From positions 1 to 64,000 of the forward strand of contig JAIXSO010000024.1 of NCBI GenBank assembly GCA_027484685.1: DNA of 64,000 bases, in the 5' to 3' direction. This DNA is from Bacteroidota bacterium. Lineage in GTDB: Bacteria > Bacteroidota > Bacteroidia > UKL13-3. The notes under the pieces were generated by a model. It made no database searches and was not told the origin of the DNA. It saw nothing but the letters and a program-made list of their open reading frames with translations. Below are positions 1 through 9,207 of the stretch, piece after piece; the first letter of the stretch is position 1; every line of letters begins with the position of its first letter. The position numbers were made by a program, and so were the translations under genes.

Positions 1-1502
1 CATTTACTCTTGGTGGGATCTAAGGTTGTTTGACTTGGGTTGTTTAAAATAAAATTAAATTGCCTATAACCACATTTATTATCATTCACGGTCCATGCTG
101 GCTCTGGTACTGCTATTACTTTAATATTTATACCTCTAGTAACAAATGCAGGCAATGGACAAAAACGATCAGTTCCGGTTACCGTAAATGAATGAGGTAA
201 TGAACGTGCAGCACTTTTTGGGGGTGTCCAACAAAATTTAAAACTATCTGCTTTTGGACCTTGAATACCTCTTTGATTTAAAATATAATTACGCACAAAT
301 GTAGCATTAGCCATTACAGGATTATACAATCCTGGATTATTCCATTTTAAATCGGTAGTATCAGCTATTATTTGTGGGCTAGATATTAAATCTTGTTGAT
401 CTTCGGCTACTATATCTAAACATATTTGGGTAGCTGCACAAACACTAAAGTTCTGAATACCAGTTTGTAAAACACCATTTCTATATATTTTTACAAGTGG
501 TACTTTATTTGAAGTACATAATTTTGTTTGAAACTGAACATCACGCCTTGTTAGTCCAACTACTGTCCAAACGCCATTTATTAATTTCCATTGAGTTACC
601 TCTATAACTAACATGGCAACAAAAACGCCCATTGGCCTGAACATCACATCACCTGTTGAAGGGTCTATTCTAATACCAGCAGGGGGTGCCGCATTTGGGT
701 TAGGTGCTCCAAAATAAGGAAATGGATACCCGGCACTGTAAGGCGTAATATAACTTACATTTGAGCCAAAACTTTGCATTGATTGCCCAAAAGCATAACT
801 CAATGAATCGCCATCTGGATCTATTGCTCCTAAATTATATACAAAATCAACACCTGAACAAACCAGTGCTGCTGCATCGTTGGTAAAGGTTGGTGCTGAA
901 TTACATGGTGTTTGACATCTGTTTACAATTGCCTCAGTATAATAATTACTTGAAGAAATAGTAGTTAAAGCTAAATTACGGCAGCAAGTACTAAAACCCA
1001 ATGAAACGTTACAACATGAAGCAGGTACACCACTTAAATTAACATTACCTTCGAATGTATAAACTTCAATACCAGGACTATATGTTCCAGCCGTACGGGT
1101 ACCACAATTGGTGCAAATAGTTCTAACCGCTGTACATGTTTGTATAATATCGTATCCGCTTGTAGCTGATACCGCAGCTAAAGTAAAACTTCCAAAATTA
1201 ACTCCCGAACAAGAAGCACTTTTACCTATAATAGTATTATTAAATCCACAACAAGCATTAGCAGTAGTGCAGCCAGAAACACTTCCAGGATTACTACCAC
1301 AACCAGGGCACATTTGCGCTCCAGCGCAATCTCTATAAATTTTCAATATTACTTTATAAACCCCAGGTGTGGAAGTACATTGGTAACTAATATCGCTACC
1401 AACCAAGTGATCTGCATATAATTTTAAATTATTAAAAATAATGAAAATAAATAATAGTAAAACTACTTTAATTTTGGGTGAGTGTATTTTTTTTAGTTTC
1501 AT
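1..1502 (-). CDS. Secreted adhesin-like protein, N-terminal part (gene leaves the window)
   Basis: The minus frame starting at the ATG at 1500-1502 stays open to the window edge, giving about 500 residues; I walked the frame and found no stop. It is missing from the ORF track because it is open-ended. The N-terminus is MKLKKIHSPKIKVVLLLFIF..., a signal peptide, followed by ADHLVGSDISYQC and YKVILKIYRDC. This opening is familiar from large Bacteroidota surface proteins that end in a gliding-motility-associated (type B) sorting domain, but that domain is outside the window. The segment has roughly 28 cysteines, several as CC pairs, which suggests an exported disulfide-rich region. Identity as type B cargo is inference; an exported, repetitive surface protein is well supported. 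Confidence 0.8.
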   Translation of the reverse strand, partial: MKLKKIHSPKIKVVLLLFIFIIFNNLKLYADHLVGSDISYQCTSTPGVYKVILKIYRDCAGAQMCPGCGSNPGSVSGCTTANACCGFNNTIIGKSASCSGVNFGSFTLAAVSATSGYDIIQTCTAVRTICTNCGTRTAGTYSPGIEVYTFEGNVNLSGVPASCCNVSLGFSTCCRNLALTTISSSNYYTEAIVNRCQTPCNSAPTFTNDAAALVCSGVDFVYNLGAIDPDGDSLSYAFGQSMQSFGSNVSYITPYSAGYPFPYFGAPNPNAAPPAGIRIDPSTGDVMFRPMGVFVAMLVIEVTQWKLINGVWTVVGLTRRDVQFQTKLCTSNKVPLVKIYRNGVLQTGIQNFSVCAATQICLDIVAEDQQDLISSPQIIADTTDLKWNNPGLYNPVMANATFVRNYILNQRGIQGPKADSFKFCWTPPKSAARSLPHSFTVTGTDRFCPLPAFVTRGINIKVIAVPEPAWTVNDNKCGYRQFNFILNNPSQTTLDPTKSK

Positions 1503-1633
1503 AATTTTAATTTATTTATTGTTGAACAAAATTACTACCCTTATGTCTAAATATTTTGTTAACAATATATAATTTGGCATAAATAAATAATTTTTAAGTA
1601 ATAACCACTACTTGTTAGTTTAAATTTCAAATA

Positions 1634-2731
1634 ATGACATTAGTAGATAATATAACTAAAAACCATTTTTCAATTGATGAACCCATTTGGATAGCGCCTA
1701 GTGGCGGACTTTTGGATATTAATTTTGTAGCAAAATTTGATTTACAAAAAATACAAAAATCGTATCCAAACTTATGGCGTTACGCTGATGCAATTGCTAT
1801 TGATCAGTCAAAAGGAATTGTATCATTTAACGAAGGTTTTACTCCACTTGAACCTATAGTAATTAAAAACAAAACAATTTATATTAAACACGAACAATTA
1901 TTTAGCACCGGTAGTTATAAAGACCGTGGCGCTACCACATTAATTACCAAAGCAAAACAACTTGGCATAAGTAAAATAGTGCAAGATAGCAGTGGAAATG
2001 CGGGCTGTGCCATTGCTGCTTATGCTGCTAAAGCGCAAATTAATTGTGAAATATTTTTACCTGAAAATACTAGTGATAATAATATTAGCCAAATGCAAGC
2101 ATATGGTGCTACTATAACTAAAGTAAATGGAGTGCGTAAAGATGCAGCTAACGCAGCATTAAATGCAGCTAAAACAACTTATTATGCAAGTCATTGTTAC
2201 AATCCTTGGTTTTTTGAAGGCACAAAAACTTTTGCTTTTGAAGTTTGCGAACAATTGGGTTGGCAAAGCCCTGATTCAGTAATTTTACCTGCTGGAAATG
2301 GAACCCTAATTATTGGCTGTTACATTGGTTTTAAACAACTTGCTGCTGCTGGCATTATAAATAAAATACCTAAAATTATAGGTATTCAAACCGAAGTTTG
2401 CGCTCCATTATTTTACTCAATTAATAACCAAACACCTCCTTTACCCTTTACCAATAACACTTTAGCCGAAGGAATTGCCATTGAAAATCCACCGAGGGCA
2501 ACTCAAATAATAAATGCAATTTTAAATACAAAAGGTACTATAATTACCGTAAACGAAACCGAAATAAAATTAGCTTGGAAACAAATGGCTTTGCTTGGAA
2601 ATTATATTGAACCAACTAGCGCGGCTACCATTGCTGGCGTGCAAAAATATTTAAGCAATTTTGATTCAACTAATGAACTAATTGTATCATTATTTAGTGG
2701 GCATGGTTTAAAAAGTAAAAGCCTATTTTGA
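1634..2731 (+). CDS. Threonine synthase-like PLP-dependent enzyme
   Basis: A 365-residue fold-type II PLP enzyme of the threonine synthase / threonine dehydratase / cysteine synthase superfamily. The motif SYKDRGA contains the likely PLP-binding lysine, K96. DSSGNAG (about residues 117-123) matches the substrate/cofactor loop, and LPAGNGTL resembles the glycine-rich phosphate-binding loop. FNEGFTPL near residue 70 is like the N-terminal GxTPL of threonine synthases. It would work in the cytoplasm on an amino acid such as phosphohomoserine, but the exact substrate cannot be assigned. ATG start in a spacer without a clear Shine-Dalgarno. It stands alone, followed by a kinase gene, so context does not refine the role. 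Confidence 0.8.
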   Translation: MTLVDNITKNHFSIDEPIWIAPSGGLLDINFVAKFDLQKIQKSYPNLWRYADAIAIDQSKGIVSFNEGFTPLEPIVIKNKTIYIKHEQLFSTGSYKDRGATTLITKAKQLGISKIVQDSSGNAGCAIAAYAAKAQINCEIFLPENTSDNNISQMQAYGATITKVNGVRKDAANAALNAAKTTYYASHCYNPWFFEGTKTFAFEVCEQLGWQSPDSVILPAGNGTLIIGCYIGFKQLAAAGIINKIPKIIGIQTEVCAPLFYSINNQTPPLPFTNNTLAEGIAIENPPRATQIINAILNTKGTIITVNETEIKLAWKQMALLGNYIEPTSAATIAGVQKYLSNFDSTNELIVSLFSGHGLKSKSLF

Positions 2732-2757
2732 ACCCAAAAAATTATTTAAGTTCCAAA

Positions 2758-2856
2758 ATGAAACAAAGAAACTACAACACAAACACCCAAAACACTAATA
2801 ATCAGCATTTTAATTATGTGGTAGATTATTTGTTGAATAAATTAGAATTGAGGTAA
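2758..2856 (+). CDS. Possible 32-residue peptide, unrecognised
   Basis: A short ATG frame lies between the threonine-synthase-like gene and the histidine kinase, ending 18 nt before the kinase start. It reads MKQRNYNTNTQNTNNQ... then YVVDYLLNKLELR. The first half is Asn/Thr/Gln-rich low complexity and the second half could form an amphipathic helix. Nothing else supports expression. It could be a chance frame in a 143-nt spacer. Confidence 0.2.
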   Translation: MKQRNYNTNTQNTNNQHFNYVVDYLLNKLELR

Positions 2857-2874
2857 TTAATTTCACACTCTTTC

Positions 2875-4539
2875 ATGCTAAATAGATTATTAAACATATT
2901 AAATAACTTAAGTACTGGTTCCCGATCGGCAATTAGTTATTTTACTATTATATTTTTTGCATTATTGGCAAGTATTACGGCTATAGTATTATTGCAATTC
3001 AGTAAAAACATAGATGAACGATTATCAAAAAACTTTGCACCTGCTATTAATGCTACTAAAGATATTCATTTAATTATAGATGAAAGTAATCGCCATAGTG
3101 CCGCTATTGTTAACCAAAATGATAAAGCTAGCCGACTAAAACTACAAAAAATACTTGATAAACAGTACCGTAGAAGAAAAATATTTTTAATTGAACTTTT
3201 TCAAGAACCTGGTTTAGATAAAGCTAAAAAAATGTTTATTACGGTGGACCAAGCCTACAGCGAGGTAATGGTAAAACAAAGAGAATTATTGAAAATTACT
3301 ACTCCAGTTAATAATACTGAAGCATCTCAAAAACTACTTGCAGAAATTAAAGAAGATATTAGACGTTTAGAACTAAACATTGACGAGATAGAACGTAATG
3401 TAATTGATGCTAGTAATTTTTTACAATCAGAAAAATATAAGAGCTATAGAACGCTTCGTTTTTCGTTATTAATCATGATGATTATATTGGTTTTAATTGC
3501 GGGTATTTCGCTAATTATAACCAACGAAACCATAGTAAACCCAGTAAAACAAGTGAGCGAATTACTCAAAATAATGGGTAAAGGCGAAATTGTAAAATTT
3601 GAAGAGACTACTGAACGGAAAGATGAAATTGGTGATATGATTGAATCAGCAAAAAATCTTTCGTTAGGTATGAAAAATAAGGCTGATGTGGCTTTTCAAA
3701 TTGGTAAAGGAAACTACGAAATTGAAGTTCCATTACAAGGCAAAAACGATAAGCTTGGTCGTGCTTTACTTGAAATGAGAAACAACTTAATGCAGAGCAA
3801 GCAAACAGAAGCAAAAAACTTACATGAGCTTGAGCTTTACACCAAAAATTTAGAAAAAAGAAACAAAGAGTTAGACCAATTTGCTTACATTACTTCGCAC
3901 GATTTAAAAAGTCCGTTAAGAGGAATAAATAATTTAGCTGAATGGATAGAAGAAGACATGCGCGAAAGCATGACTGACGAAACCAGAAAATATTTTCAAA
4001 TGCTTAAAGGCCGCGTACACAGAATGGAGGCTTTAATTAACTCATTACTTAAATATAGCCGTGCCGGACGTATAAGTAACGAAATTGAATTAGTAAATAT
4101 AAATGTAGTAGTAAAAGAAGTTTTAAAACGCTTAAGTCCTGATAATAAATTTGCCATTTACCTAGATAATAATTTTCCAAATGTAATGGCCAATTACCAA
4201 GATATGGACGATATTTTTTACGAACTTATATCCAATGCTATGAAGCATAATTTTAATGCTTCGCCAATAATTAATGTAACCTATAAAACAGAGAATAATT
4301 ACTTTGTATTTTGTGTAGCAGATAATGGTTCGGGAATATCAAAGGAATATCACCAAAAAATATTTACTATTTTCCAAACTTTAGAAACCCGCGATAAAGT
4401 GGAAAGTGTGGGTGCAGGATTAGCAATTGTTAAGAAAATTGTTGAAGAAAATGGTGGTGCCGTTTGGATTGAATCGGAAGAAGGTGCAGGCGCTAAGTTT
4501 TACTTTAAATGGTTAATTCCTAACACACAAAATAGTTAA
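2875..4539 (+). CDS. Membrane sensor histidine kinase with HAMP-like linker
   Basis: A 554-residue sensor kinase. A first membrane helix at about 20-45 is followed by a helical, charged sensor region (about 46-195), a second membrane helix at about 197-220, and a HAMP-like segment with ERKDEIGDM. A coiled coil leads to the HisKA motif ITSHDLKSPL with phosphoacceptor H342. The HATPase domain shows ISNAMKHN (N box), DNGSGI (G1) and GAGLAIVKKIVEENGG (G2 region). The extracytoplasmic four-helix-type sensor resembles those of chemoreceptors, but the ligand is unknown. No response regulator is adjacent, so it is an orphan kinase here. Its stop overlaps the convergent purK stop by 4 nt. Confidence 0.88.
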   Translation: MLNRLLNILNNLSTGSRSAISYFTIIFFALLASITAIVLLQFSKNIDERLSKNFAPAINATKDIHLIIDESNRHSAAIVNQNDKASRLKLQKILDKQYRRRKIFLIELFQEPGLDKAKKMFITVDQAYSEVMVKQRELLKITTPVNNTEASQKLLAEIKEDIRRLELNIDEIERNVIDASNFLQSEKYKSYRTLRFSLLIMMIILVLIAGISLIITNETIVNPVKQVSELLKIMGKGEIVKFEETTERKDEIGDMIESAKNLSLGMKNKADVAFQIGKGNYEIEVPLQGKNDKLGRALLEMRNNLMQSKQTEAKNLHELELYTKNLEKRNKELDQFAYITSHDLKSPLRGINNLAEWIEEDMRESMTDETRKYFQMLKGRVHRMEALINSLLKYSRAGRISNEIELVNINVVVKEVLKRLSPDNKFAIYLDNNFPNVMANYQDMDDIFYELISNAMKHNFNASPIINVTYKTENNYFVFCVADNGSGISKEYHQKIFTIFQTLETRDKVESVGAGLAIVKKIVEENGGAVWIESEEGAGAKFYFKWLIPNTQNS

Positions 4540-5696
4540 ACTAAAGGTTCAAATCCTATTAAATTCATCACCTTATTGGCTTTGGCTTTTACCTCATCTA
4601 TAGAGTTTGCCAATACCGTAATATGACCCATTTTTCGCAAAGGTTTACTTTCTTTCTTATCGTATAAATGTAAGTAAGATCCCTCTATTTGATGAATTTG
4701 GTCTAGGTTTTTTATTACATATGGCCCACTAAAACTTTTATCGCCCAGCAAATTAAGCATAGCAGCAGGTTTTACCAAACCAGGGCAACCCACAGGTAAT
4801 CCTAATAAAATCCTAGTTAATTGCTCATACTGCGAAGTATAACAAGCCTCAATGCCATGATGTCCTGAATTATGAGGACGAGGAGCAATTTCGTTTACTA
4901 AAATTTCACCAGCATGAGTTAAAAACATTTCAACTGCAAAAACACCTGCACTTTTAAACTGATTAATGGTCTGAATAGCAACAATTTTTGCTTTTTCGGC
5001 CAATGGTTTGCTAATTTCGGCTGGACTAAATAAAAATGTAACCAAATTGGCTTCTGGGTCAAACTCCATTTCTACAGCATCGTAAGCCACTGTTTTCCCA
5101 AAAATATCTTTAGCTACAATAATTGAAATTTCTTTTTCGCAAGGAATAAATGCCTCTAAAACACAAGGAGTTTCAAACGGAATTAAACTATTATCAGCCA
5201 AAATAGCTTTGCTATTTAAAATAGTAACTCCCTTTCCATCGTACCCATCGGTGCGGGTTTTGGCCACAAATTTTTCAGTTCCAAGTTTTGCAATGGCTTG
5301 GTTCCATTCCGTTTTATCATTTACCAAAACATAAGGAGCTGTAGGCACCTGATGGTCGGTATAAAATTGTTTTTGTAAACCTTTGTCTTGTATAATTTGC
5401 AATACGCGAGGTGAAGGAATAATGGTTTTACCTTCATCTTCCAACTTTATTAAAGCATTGGTATTTACATGCTCAATTTCAAAAGTTAACACATCGCTCA
5501 TGGCTGCTAATTCGTTTATTTTAGCTTCATCTTGCAACGAACCTTCAATAAAATTTGTAGCCAAATGATAGCAAGGACAATCTTTTGAGCTTTCTAAAAT
5601 ATTAACACTTACATTTAATCTAAGAGCTTCTTCTATAAGCATGCGACCCAACTGACCGCCACCTAAAATACCAACCTTTTGTTTCAGTAAATTCAT
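4536..5696 (-). CDS. purK: 5-(carboxyamino)imidazole ribonucleotide synthase PurK
   Basis: This ATP-grasp enzyme carboxylates AIR to N5-CAIR in purine synthesis, in the cytoplasm. The start GILGGGQLGRMLIEEA is the PurK signature. FEIEHVNTNAL, AKTRTDGYDGKG and NEIAPRPHNSGHHGIEAC are the conserved ATP-grasp and metal/substrate segments. The 386-residue length is normal. The mutase purE usually partnered with it is not next to it: downstream is a convergent kinase gene. Upstream lies bshA, 15 nt away on the same strand, so the two are probably cotranscribed, with bshA first. Confidence 0.95.
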   Translation of the reverse strand: MNLLKQKVGILGGGQLGRMLIEEALRLNVSVNILESSKDCPCYHLATNFIEGSLQDEAKINELAAMSDVLTFEIEHVNTNALIKLEDEGKTIIPSPRVLQIIQDKGLQKQFYTDHQVPTAPYVLVNDKTEWNQAIAKLGTEKFVAKTRTDGYDGKGVTILNSKAILADNSLIPFETPCVLEAFIPCEKEISIIVAKDIFGKTVAYDAVEMEFDPEANLVTFLFSPAEISKPLAEKAKIVAIQTINQFKSAGVFAVEMFLTHAGEILVNEIAPRPHNSGHHGIEACYTSQYEQLTRILLGLPVGCPGLVKPAAMLNLLGDKSFSGPYVIKNLDQIHQIEGSYLHLYDKKESKPLRKMGHITVLANSIDEVKAKANKVMNLIGFEPLV

Positions 5697-5711
5697 AATA
5701 TGGGGTGCAAA

Positions 5712-6845
5712 TTAAGCAATTTGTGCGCTTAAAACCTTTGTATAAAATTTTTCGTAAACAGGAACAATATTATTTATGTCAAATTCAAGGGCACGTGCTA
5801 ATGCATTTGCTTTGAATTGTTGCAATCGTTCTTCATTTTCTAGAATATAAATTCCTTTTTCGGCCATTTCATTTACATTTCCAACTTCTGCCATAAAACC
5901 CGAAATTCCATTTTGAACCAACTCTGGAATTCCGCCTGCATTACTAGCTATTACTGGCACTTCGCAAGCCATAGCTTCTAATGCTGCCAAACCAAAACTT
6001 TCGGTTTCCGATGGCATTAAAAATAAATCGCACACACTTAAAATTTCCTCTACCGGATTTTGTTTACCTAAAAACAATGTGCTGTCGCATAAATTTAATT
6101 CTCTGCAAAGCATTTCTGCATTGTGTCTTTCTGGCCCATCGCCAACTAACAATAATTTTGCGGGTATTTTCGCCCTAATTTGTCCAAATATTTTTATTAC
6201 ATCTTCTACTCTTTTTACTTTTCTAAAGTTAGAAGTATGCACAATTAATTTTTCATTTTGCGGAGCAATAGCCTTTTTAAAATGTTCTTTTGATTGTTTT
6301 TGAAAACGTGTTACATCTATAAAGTTTGGTATAACTTCAATGTGTTTTTTTGTTTTAAAATGTCGGTAAGTATCTTGTTTTAAAAAATCGGAAACAGCAG
6401 TTACAGCATCCGATTGATTGATTGAATAAGTTACAACTGGCTCAAAAGCAGCATCTTTACCCACCAAAGTTATATCAGTGCCATGCAAAGTAGTAATTAC
6501 CGGAATATTAATTCCTTCTGTAGCTAAAATATGTTTAGCCATAATAGCTGCCGATGCATGTGGAATGGCATAATGAACATGTAATAAATCTAGTTTTTCA
6601 AACTTAACCACATCCACCAAAGTGCTTGCCAACGAAGTTTCGTAGGGAGGAAAATCAAATAATGGATAAGTGCTTACATTTACTTCGTGATAAAATATAT
6701 TACTCATAAAAGAGTCGAGCCTAGCAGGTTGTTTGTATGCTATAAAATGTACCTGATGACCTCTTTGCGCTAAAGCTTTTCCTAATTCTGTAGCCACTAC
6801 CCCACTGCCTCCATAGGTTGGATAACACACAATTCCTATTTTCAT
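5712..6845 (-). CDS. bshA: N-acetyl-alpha-D-glucosaminyl L-malate synthase BshA
   Basis: A GT4-family glycosyltransferase of 377 residues that makes GlcNAc-malate, the first step of bacillithiol synthesis. MKIGIVCYPTYGGSGVVATELG and HFIAYKQPARL are typical of BshA, as are HVHYAIPHASAA and TLHGTDITLVG. The nucleotide-sugar site is near ESFGLAALEAMACEVPVI. The presence of BshA implies that this organism uses bacillithiol as its low-molecular-weight thiol. The other bsh genes are not in the window. Overall close packing with purK suggests a two-gene transcript. Start at ATG 6845. Confidence 0.95.
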   Translation of the reverse strand: MKIGIVCYPTYGGSGVVATELGKALAQRGHQVHFIAYKQPARLDSFMSNIFYHEVNVSTYPLFDFPPYETSLASTLVDVVKFEKLDLLHVHYAIPHASAAIMAKHILATEGINIPVITTLHGTDITLVGKDAAFEPVVTYSINQSDAVTAVSDFLKQDTYRHFKTKKHIEVIPNFIDVTRFQKQSKEHFKKAIAPQNEKLIVHTSNFRKVKRVEDVIKIFGQIRAKIPAKLLLVGDGPERHNAEMLCRELNLCDSTLFLGKQNPVEEILSVCDLFLMPSETESFGLAALEAMACEVPVIASNAGGIPELVQNGISGFMAEVGNVNEMAEKGIYILENEERLQQFKANALARALEFDINNIVPVYEKFYTKVLSAQIA

Positions 6846-6978
6846 TTAATTAAATACTTTATACTTTTTAAAGTACAAATGTTATCCTTTTGTTTTTATT
6901 AATTTTAATTATTTTATTGATATATTTTCTGTTGCATGTAAACAATTAACCAATAGCTATTTTAGCTTAGTGTAAAAT

Positions 6979-7009
6979 AAAAAAACCAACCTTTTAGAGG
7001 TTGGCTTTT
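6979..7009 (-). terminator. Rho-independent terminator of the 7-8.9 kb two-component genes
   Basis: On the minus strand AAGCCAACC and GGTTGGTT pair across a short loop and are followed by a run of T. It begins only a few nucleotides after the response-regulator stop codon. The plus strand has a shorter T run, so it may act weakly in both directions. Confidence 0.75.
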
Positions 7010-7012
7010 AAG

Positions 7013-7726
7013 TTATGAAGCATTTACTACCATTTGATCTACAAATTTGTATCCTATACCTCTTGACGAGTGTAAGAAAACCGGATTTTTAGGATCTGCT
7101 TCAAAATATTTTCGTAAACTCAGCATAAAATTATCAACTGTGCGCGTATTTGGTATAACATTGTAATCCCAAACTACTTTTAAAATATGTTCTCGACTAA
7201 CTACCGTATTTTTATTTTCAATAAGTAATTTAAGCAACAAAGTTTCTTTTTTGGTTAATTCTATAATTCCATCAATACCTTGTGCTTGATGACTATCAAA
7301 GTTAATCCAAAAGTTGCCAAAATGAAAAATATTTGGTAAGGCTTTGTCTAAAGCTTTTATTTTATCACGTTTTTCTAATAACTTCTTTATGCGTAATAAC
7401 AATTCTTCTAAATCAAAAGGTTTGGTTAAATAATCATCACCACCTTTTTTCAAACCTTCCACGCGTTCTGCCGGTGTATTTTTAGCCGAAAGGAAAAGAA
7501 TTGGAATATTTTGATCGTGTAATCTAATGTTTTCGCAAACCATATAGCCATCCATTTCGGGCAACATAATATCGAGTACTACTAAATCGAACTTACGTTC
7601 TCTAAAGGCCTCAATTGCCTTTTTACCGTCACCAACTGCTACAACGTGATAATTTTCTAATTCTAAATTTAATTTAAGTGCATGTTGAAGATTTTCTTCA
7701 TCTTCAACGAGTAAAATATTGTTCAT
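7013..7726 (-). CDS. OmpR/PhoB-family response regulator
   Basis: A 237-residue DNA-binding response regulator. The receiver domain has the acidic pocket VEDEE, phosphoacceptor D52 in LVVLDIMLPEMDG, and K102 in LTKPFD. The C-terminal winged helix shows LTKKETLLLKLL and the recognition-helix region NTRTVDNFMLSLRKYFEADP, ending in SRGIGYKF. It lies 29 nt downstream of the kinase gene on the same strand, so the two form a cognate pair and probably one transcript ended by the hairpin at 6979-7009. Its targets are not indicated by context. Confidence 0.92.
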   Translation of the reverse strand: MNNILLVEDEENLQHALKLNLELENYHVVAVGDGKKAIEAFRERKFDLVVLDIMLPEMDGYMVCENIRLHDQNIPILFLSAKNTPAERVEGLKKGGDDYLTKPFDLEELLLRIKKLLEKRDKIKALDKALPNIFHFGNFWINFDSHQAQGIDGIIELTKKETLLLKLLIENKNTVVSREHILKVVWDYNVIPNTRTVDNFMLSLRKYFEADPKNPVFLHSSRGIGYKFVDQMVVNAS

Positions 7727-7755
7727 AAAAATTGGTTTTAGTTTTTGATAAATAG

Positions 7756-8892
7756 TTAGACGATAAAACTAACCTCAAAGTTGGTTCCATTAGGATGATT
7801 ATTTTTCACTTCAATGGTTGCATGGTGAAATTTAACCAACTTTTTAACAATAAATAGCCCTAAACCTGTTCCTTTTGTTTTACGTGTTTGCTCTTTTCCA
7901 ACCCTGTAAAACTTGTCGAAAAGCCTTTGTTTATCGGCATCGGCAATGCCTATACCTAAATCTAAAATACTTAGTACAGCTTGCTTATTATCGCTTTTTA
8001 AAAGAATTGTAATGTTTTGGTCAGAATATTTTTCGGCATTACTTAAAAGATTAATGATGATGCTTTCTAGGGCAAACGCGTCTCCAGTAATGTACACTTC
8101 TTGCTCTATATTTTTAATTAATCTATTTTCTAGGTTTCTTGGTTTGGCATATGCATCAACTACTTGATTAACCAACTCGCTTAAATTAACTTTAGCCATA
8201 AGTGGCTCATAATGATTAGTTTCTAATTGGGCCGAAAGCAATAAATTATCCACCAAAGTTCTTAATCTATTGGTATCATTAATTGAGTTTTGCAAAATTG
8301 ATTTCTGTTGCTCTCTATCTAAATCGCGTTTTAAAAGTGTTTCTAAATATAGCTTTACAGATGCAATTGGTGTTTTAAGTTCATGAGTAATAGATAATAA
8401 AAAATTATTTTGTTGTTGGTTTAAAGCAATACTTTTTTCAAAGGTTTTATAAACCCATAAAATGCCCCAAATCAATAAGCCAATCATTACCAATCCTTCG
8501 CCAGCATACATCCATTTTTTGCGTGAAAGTTTGGCATTTGAAATATTTGTTTCTCGTTCTAACTTATTGTAAGCTTCCTCTTTGGGCCTAATCAAATAAC
8601 CATTAAAGGGATTAACAGTATCAATAAAAACCAATTCTAAAGTATTGTATTTTTCTTTAAAATAATTTTGCATTTGGATAGTATCCAAAAAATTATCTTC
8701 TTTTAACTCTTCGCCTATATCTGTTGAGGCTTTGTAACACAAAATTTCATCAGCAGCAGTTCGTAACTTACTGTTTTCAATTTCTAAATCATTAATAGTT
8801 TTTGAATTTCTAAAATGAGCGTAACCCCACCAACCAAACGCAGCAACAATGTATATTGATAAAAAAATGAAAATTAAACGAGGTTTATTCAT
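7756..8892 (-). CDS. Sensor histidine kinase, partner of the 7-kb response regulator
   Basis: A 378-residue inner-membrane kinase. One membrane helix lies at about 5-25, a 100-residue periplasmic sensor with no recognisable domain follows, and a second helix lies at about 130-149. HisKA reads LLSITHELKTPIASVKLY with phosphoacceptor H170. The ATPase has LLSNAEKYS, DLGIGI, and GTGLGLFIVKKLV. Gene order kinase then regulator on one strand supports pairing with the OmpR-type regulator downstream. The PspC gene upstream is 40 nt away and may share the promoter. Confidence 0.92.
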   Translation of the reverse strand: MNKPRLIFIFLSIYIVAAFGWWGYAHFRNSKTINDLEIENSKLRTAADEILCYKASTDIGEELKEDNFLDTIQMQNYFKEKYNTLELVFIDTVNPFNGYLIRPKEEAYNKLERETNISNAKLSRKKWMYAGEGLVMIGLLIWGILWVYKTFEKSIALNQQQNNFLLSITHELKTPIASVKLYLETLLKRDLDREQQKSILQNSINDTNRLRTLVDNLLLSAQLETNHYEPLMAKVNLSELVNQVVDAYAKPRNLENRLIKNIEQEVYITGDAFALESIIINLLSNAEKYSDQNITILLKSDNKQAVLSILDLGIGIADADKQRLFDKFYRVGKEQTRKTKGTGLGLFIVKKLVKFHHATIEVKNNHPNGTNFEVSFIV

Positions 8893-8932
8893 TTAACAAA
8901 AAAACAAAAAAAATGTATAAAATAAGTTTAAA

Positions 8933-9151
8933 TTATAATTCCCAAGTGTTTTTGCGTTTTGGGTTAATGTACTTTTTAATATTTAACCAAAATGCTAAAA
9001 TTAAGTACACCAATACAGGTGATGCTGCAGTAATGAATGAAGTATAAATAAAATACATACGTATAATATTTGAGCTAATACCAAAGCGTTCGCCAAGGTA
9101 TGTGCAAACTCCAAACACATTTTTTTCTACGTAATATTTAATTTTTTCCAT
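8933..9151 (-). CDS. Small PspC-domain membrane protein
   Basis: A 72-residue protein with the PspC pattern: VFGVCTYLGERFGISSNIIRMYFIY, then a membrane helix FITAASPVLVYLILAFWLNI and a basic tail. PspC proteins are small inner-membrane proteins linked to envelope stress responses. In Bacteroidota they are often near regulators, as here, where a two-component pair follows on the same strand. Whether it acts with that pair is inference. The length is normal for the stand-alone version. Confidence 0.85.
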   Translation of the reverse strand: MEKIKYYVEKNVFGVCTYLGERFGISSNIIRMYFIYTSFITAASPVLVYLILAFWLNIKKYINPKRKNTWEL

Positions 9152-9207
9152 TATTTTTTATATTTCAAATATATAAATATTGTTCATTCAAAATAGTTTT
9201 ATTTTTT

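Noticed and set aside
1108-1338. 76-aa plus frame
   Set aside because: Opposite strand of the 5' part of the secreted adhesin-like gene; no domain.
2921-2930. CCCGATCGG as a member of the CCGAT-ATCGG palindrome family
   Set aside because: Only 8 bp are palindromic and it is ordinary coding sequence of the histidine kinase.
4543-4557. GGTTCAAATCC as tRNA T-loop
   Set aside because: It lies in the purK C-terminal codons, with no cloverleaf around it.
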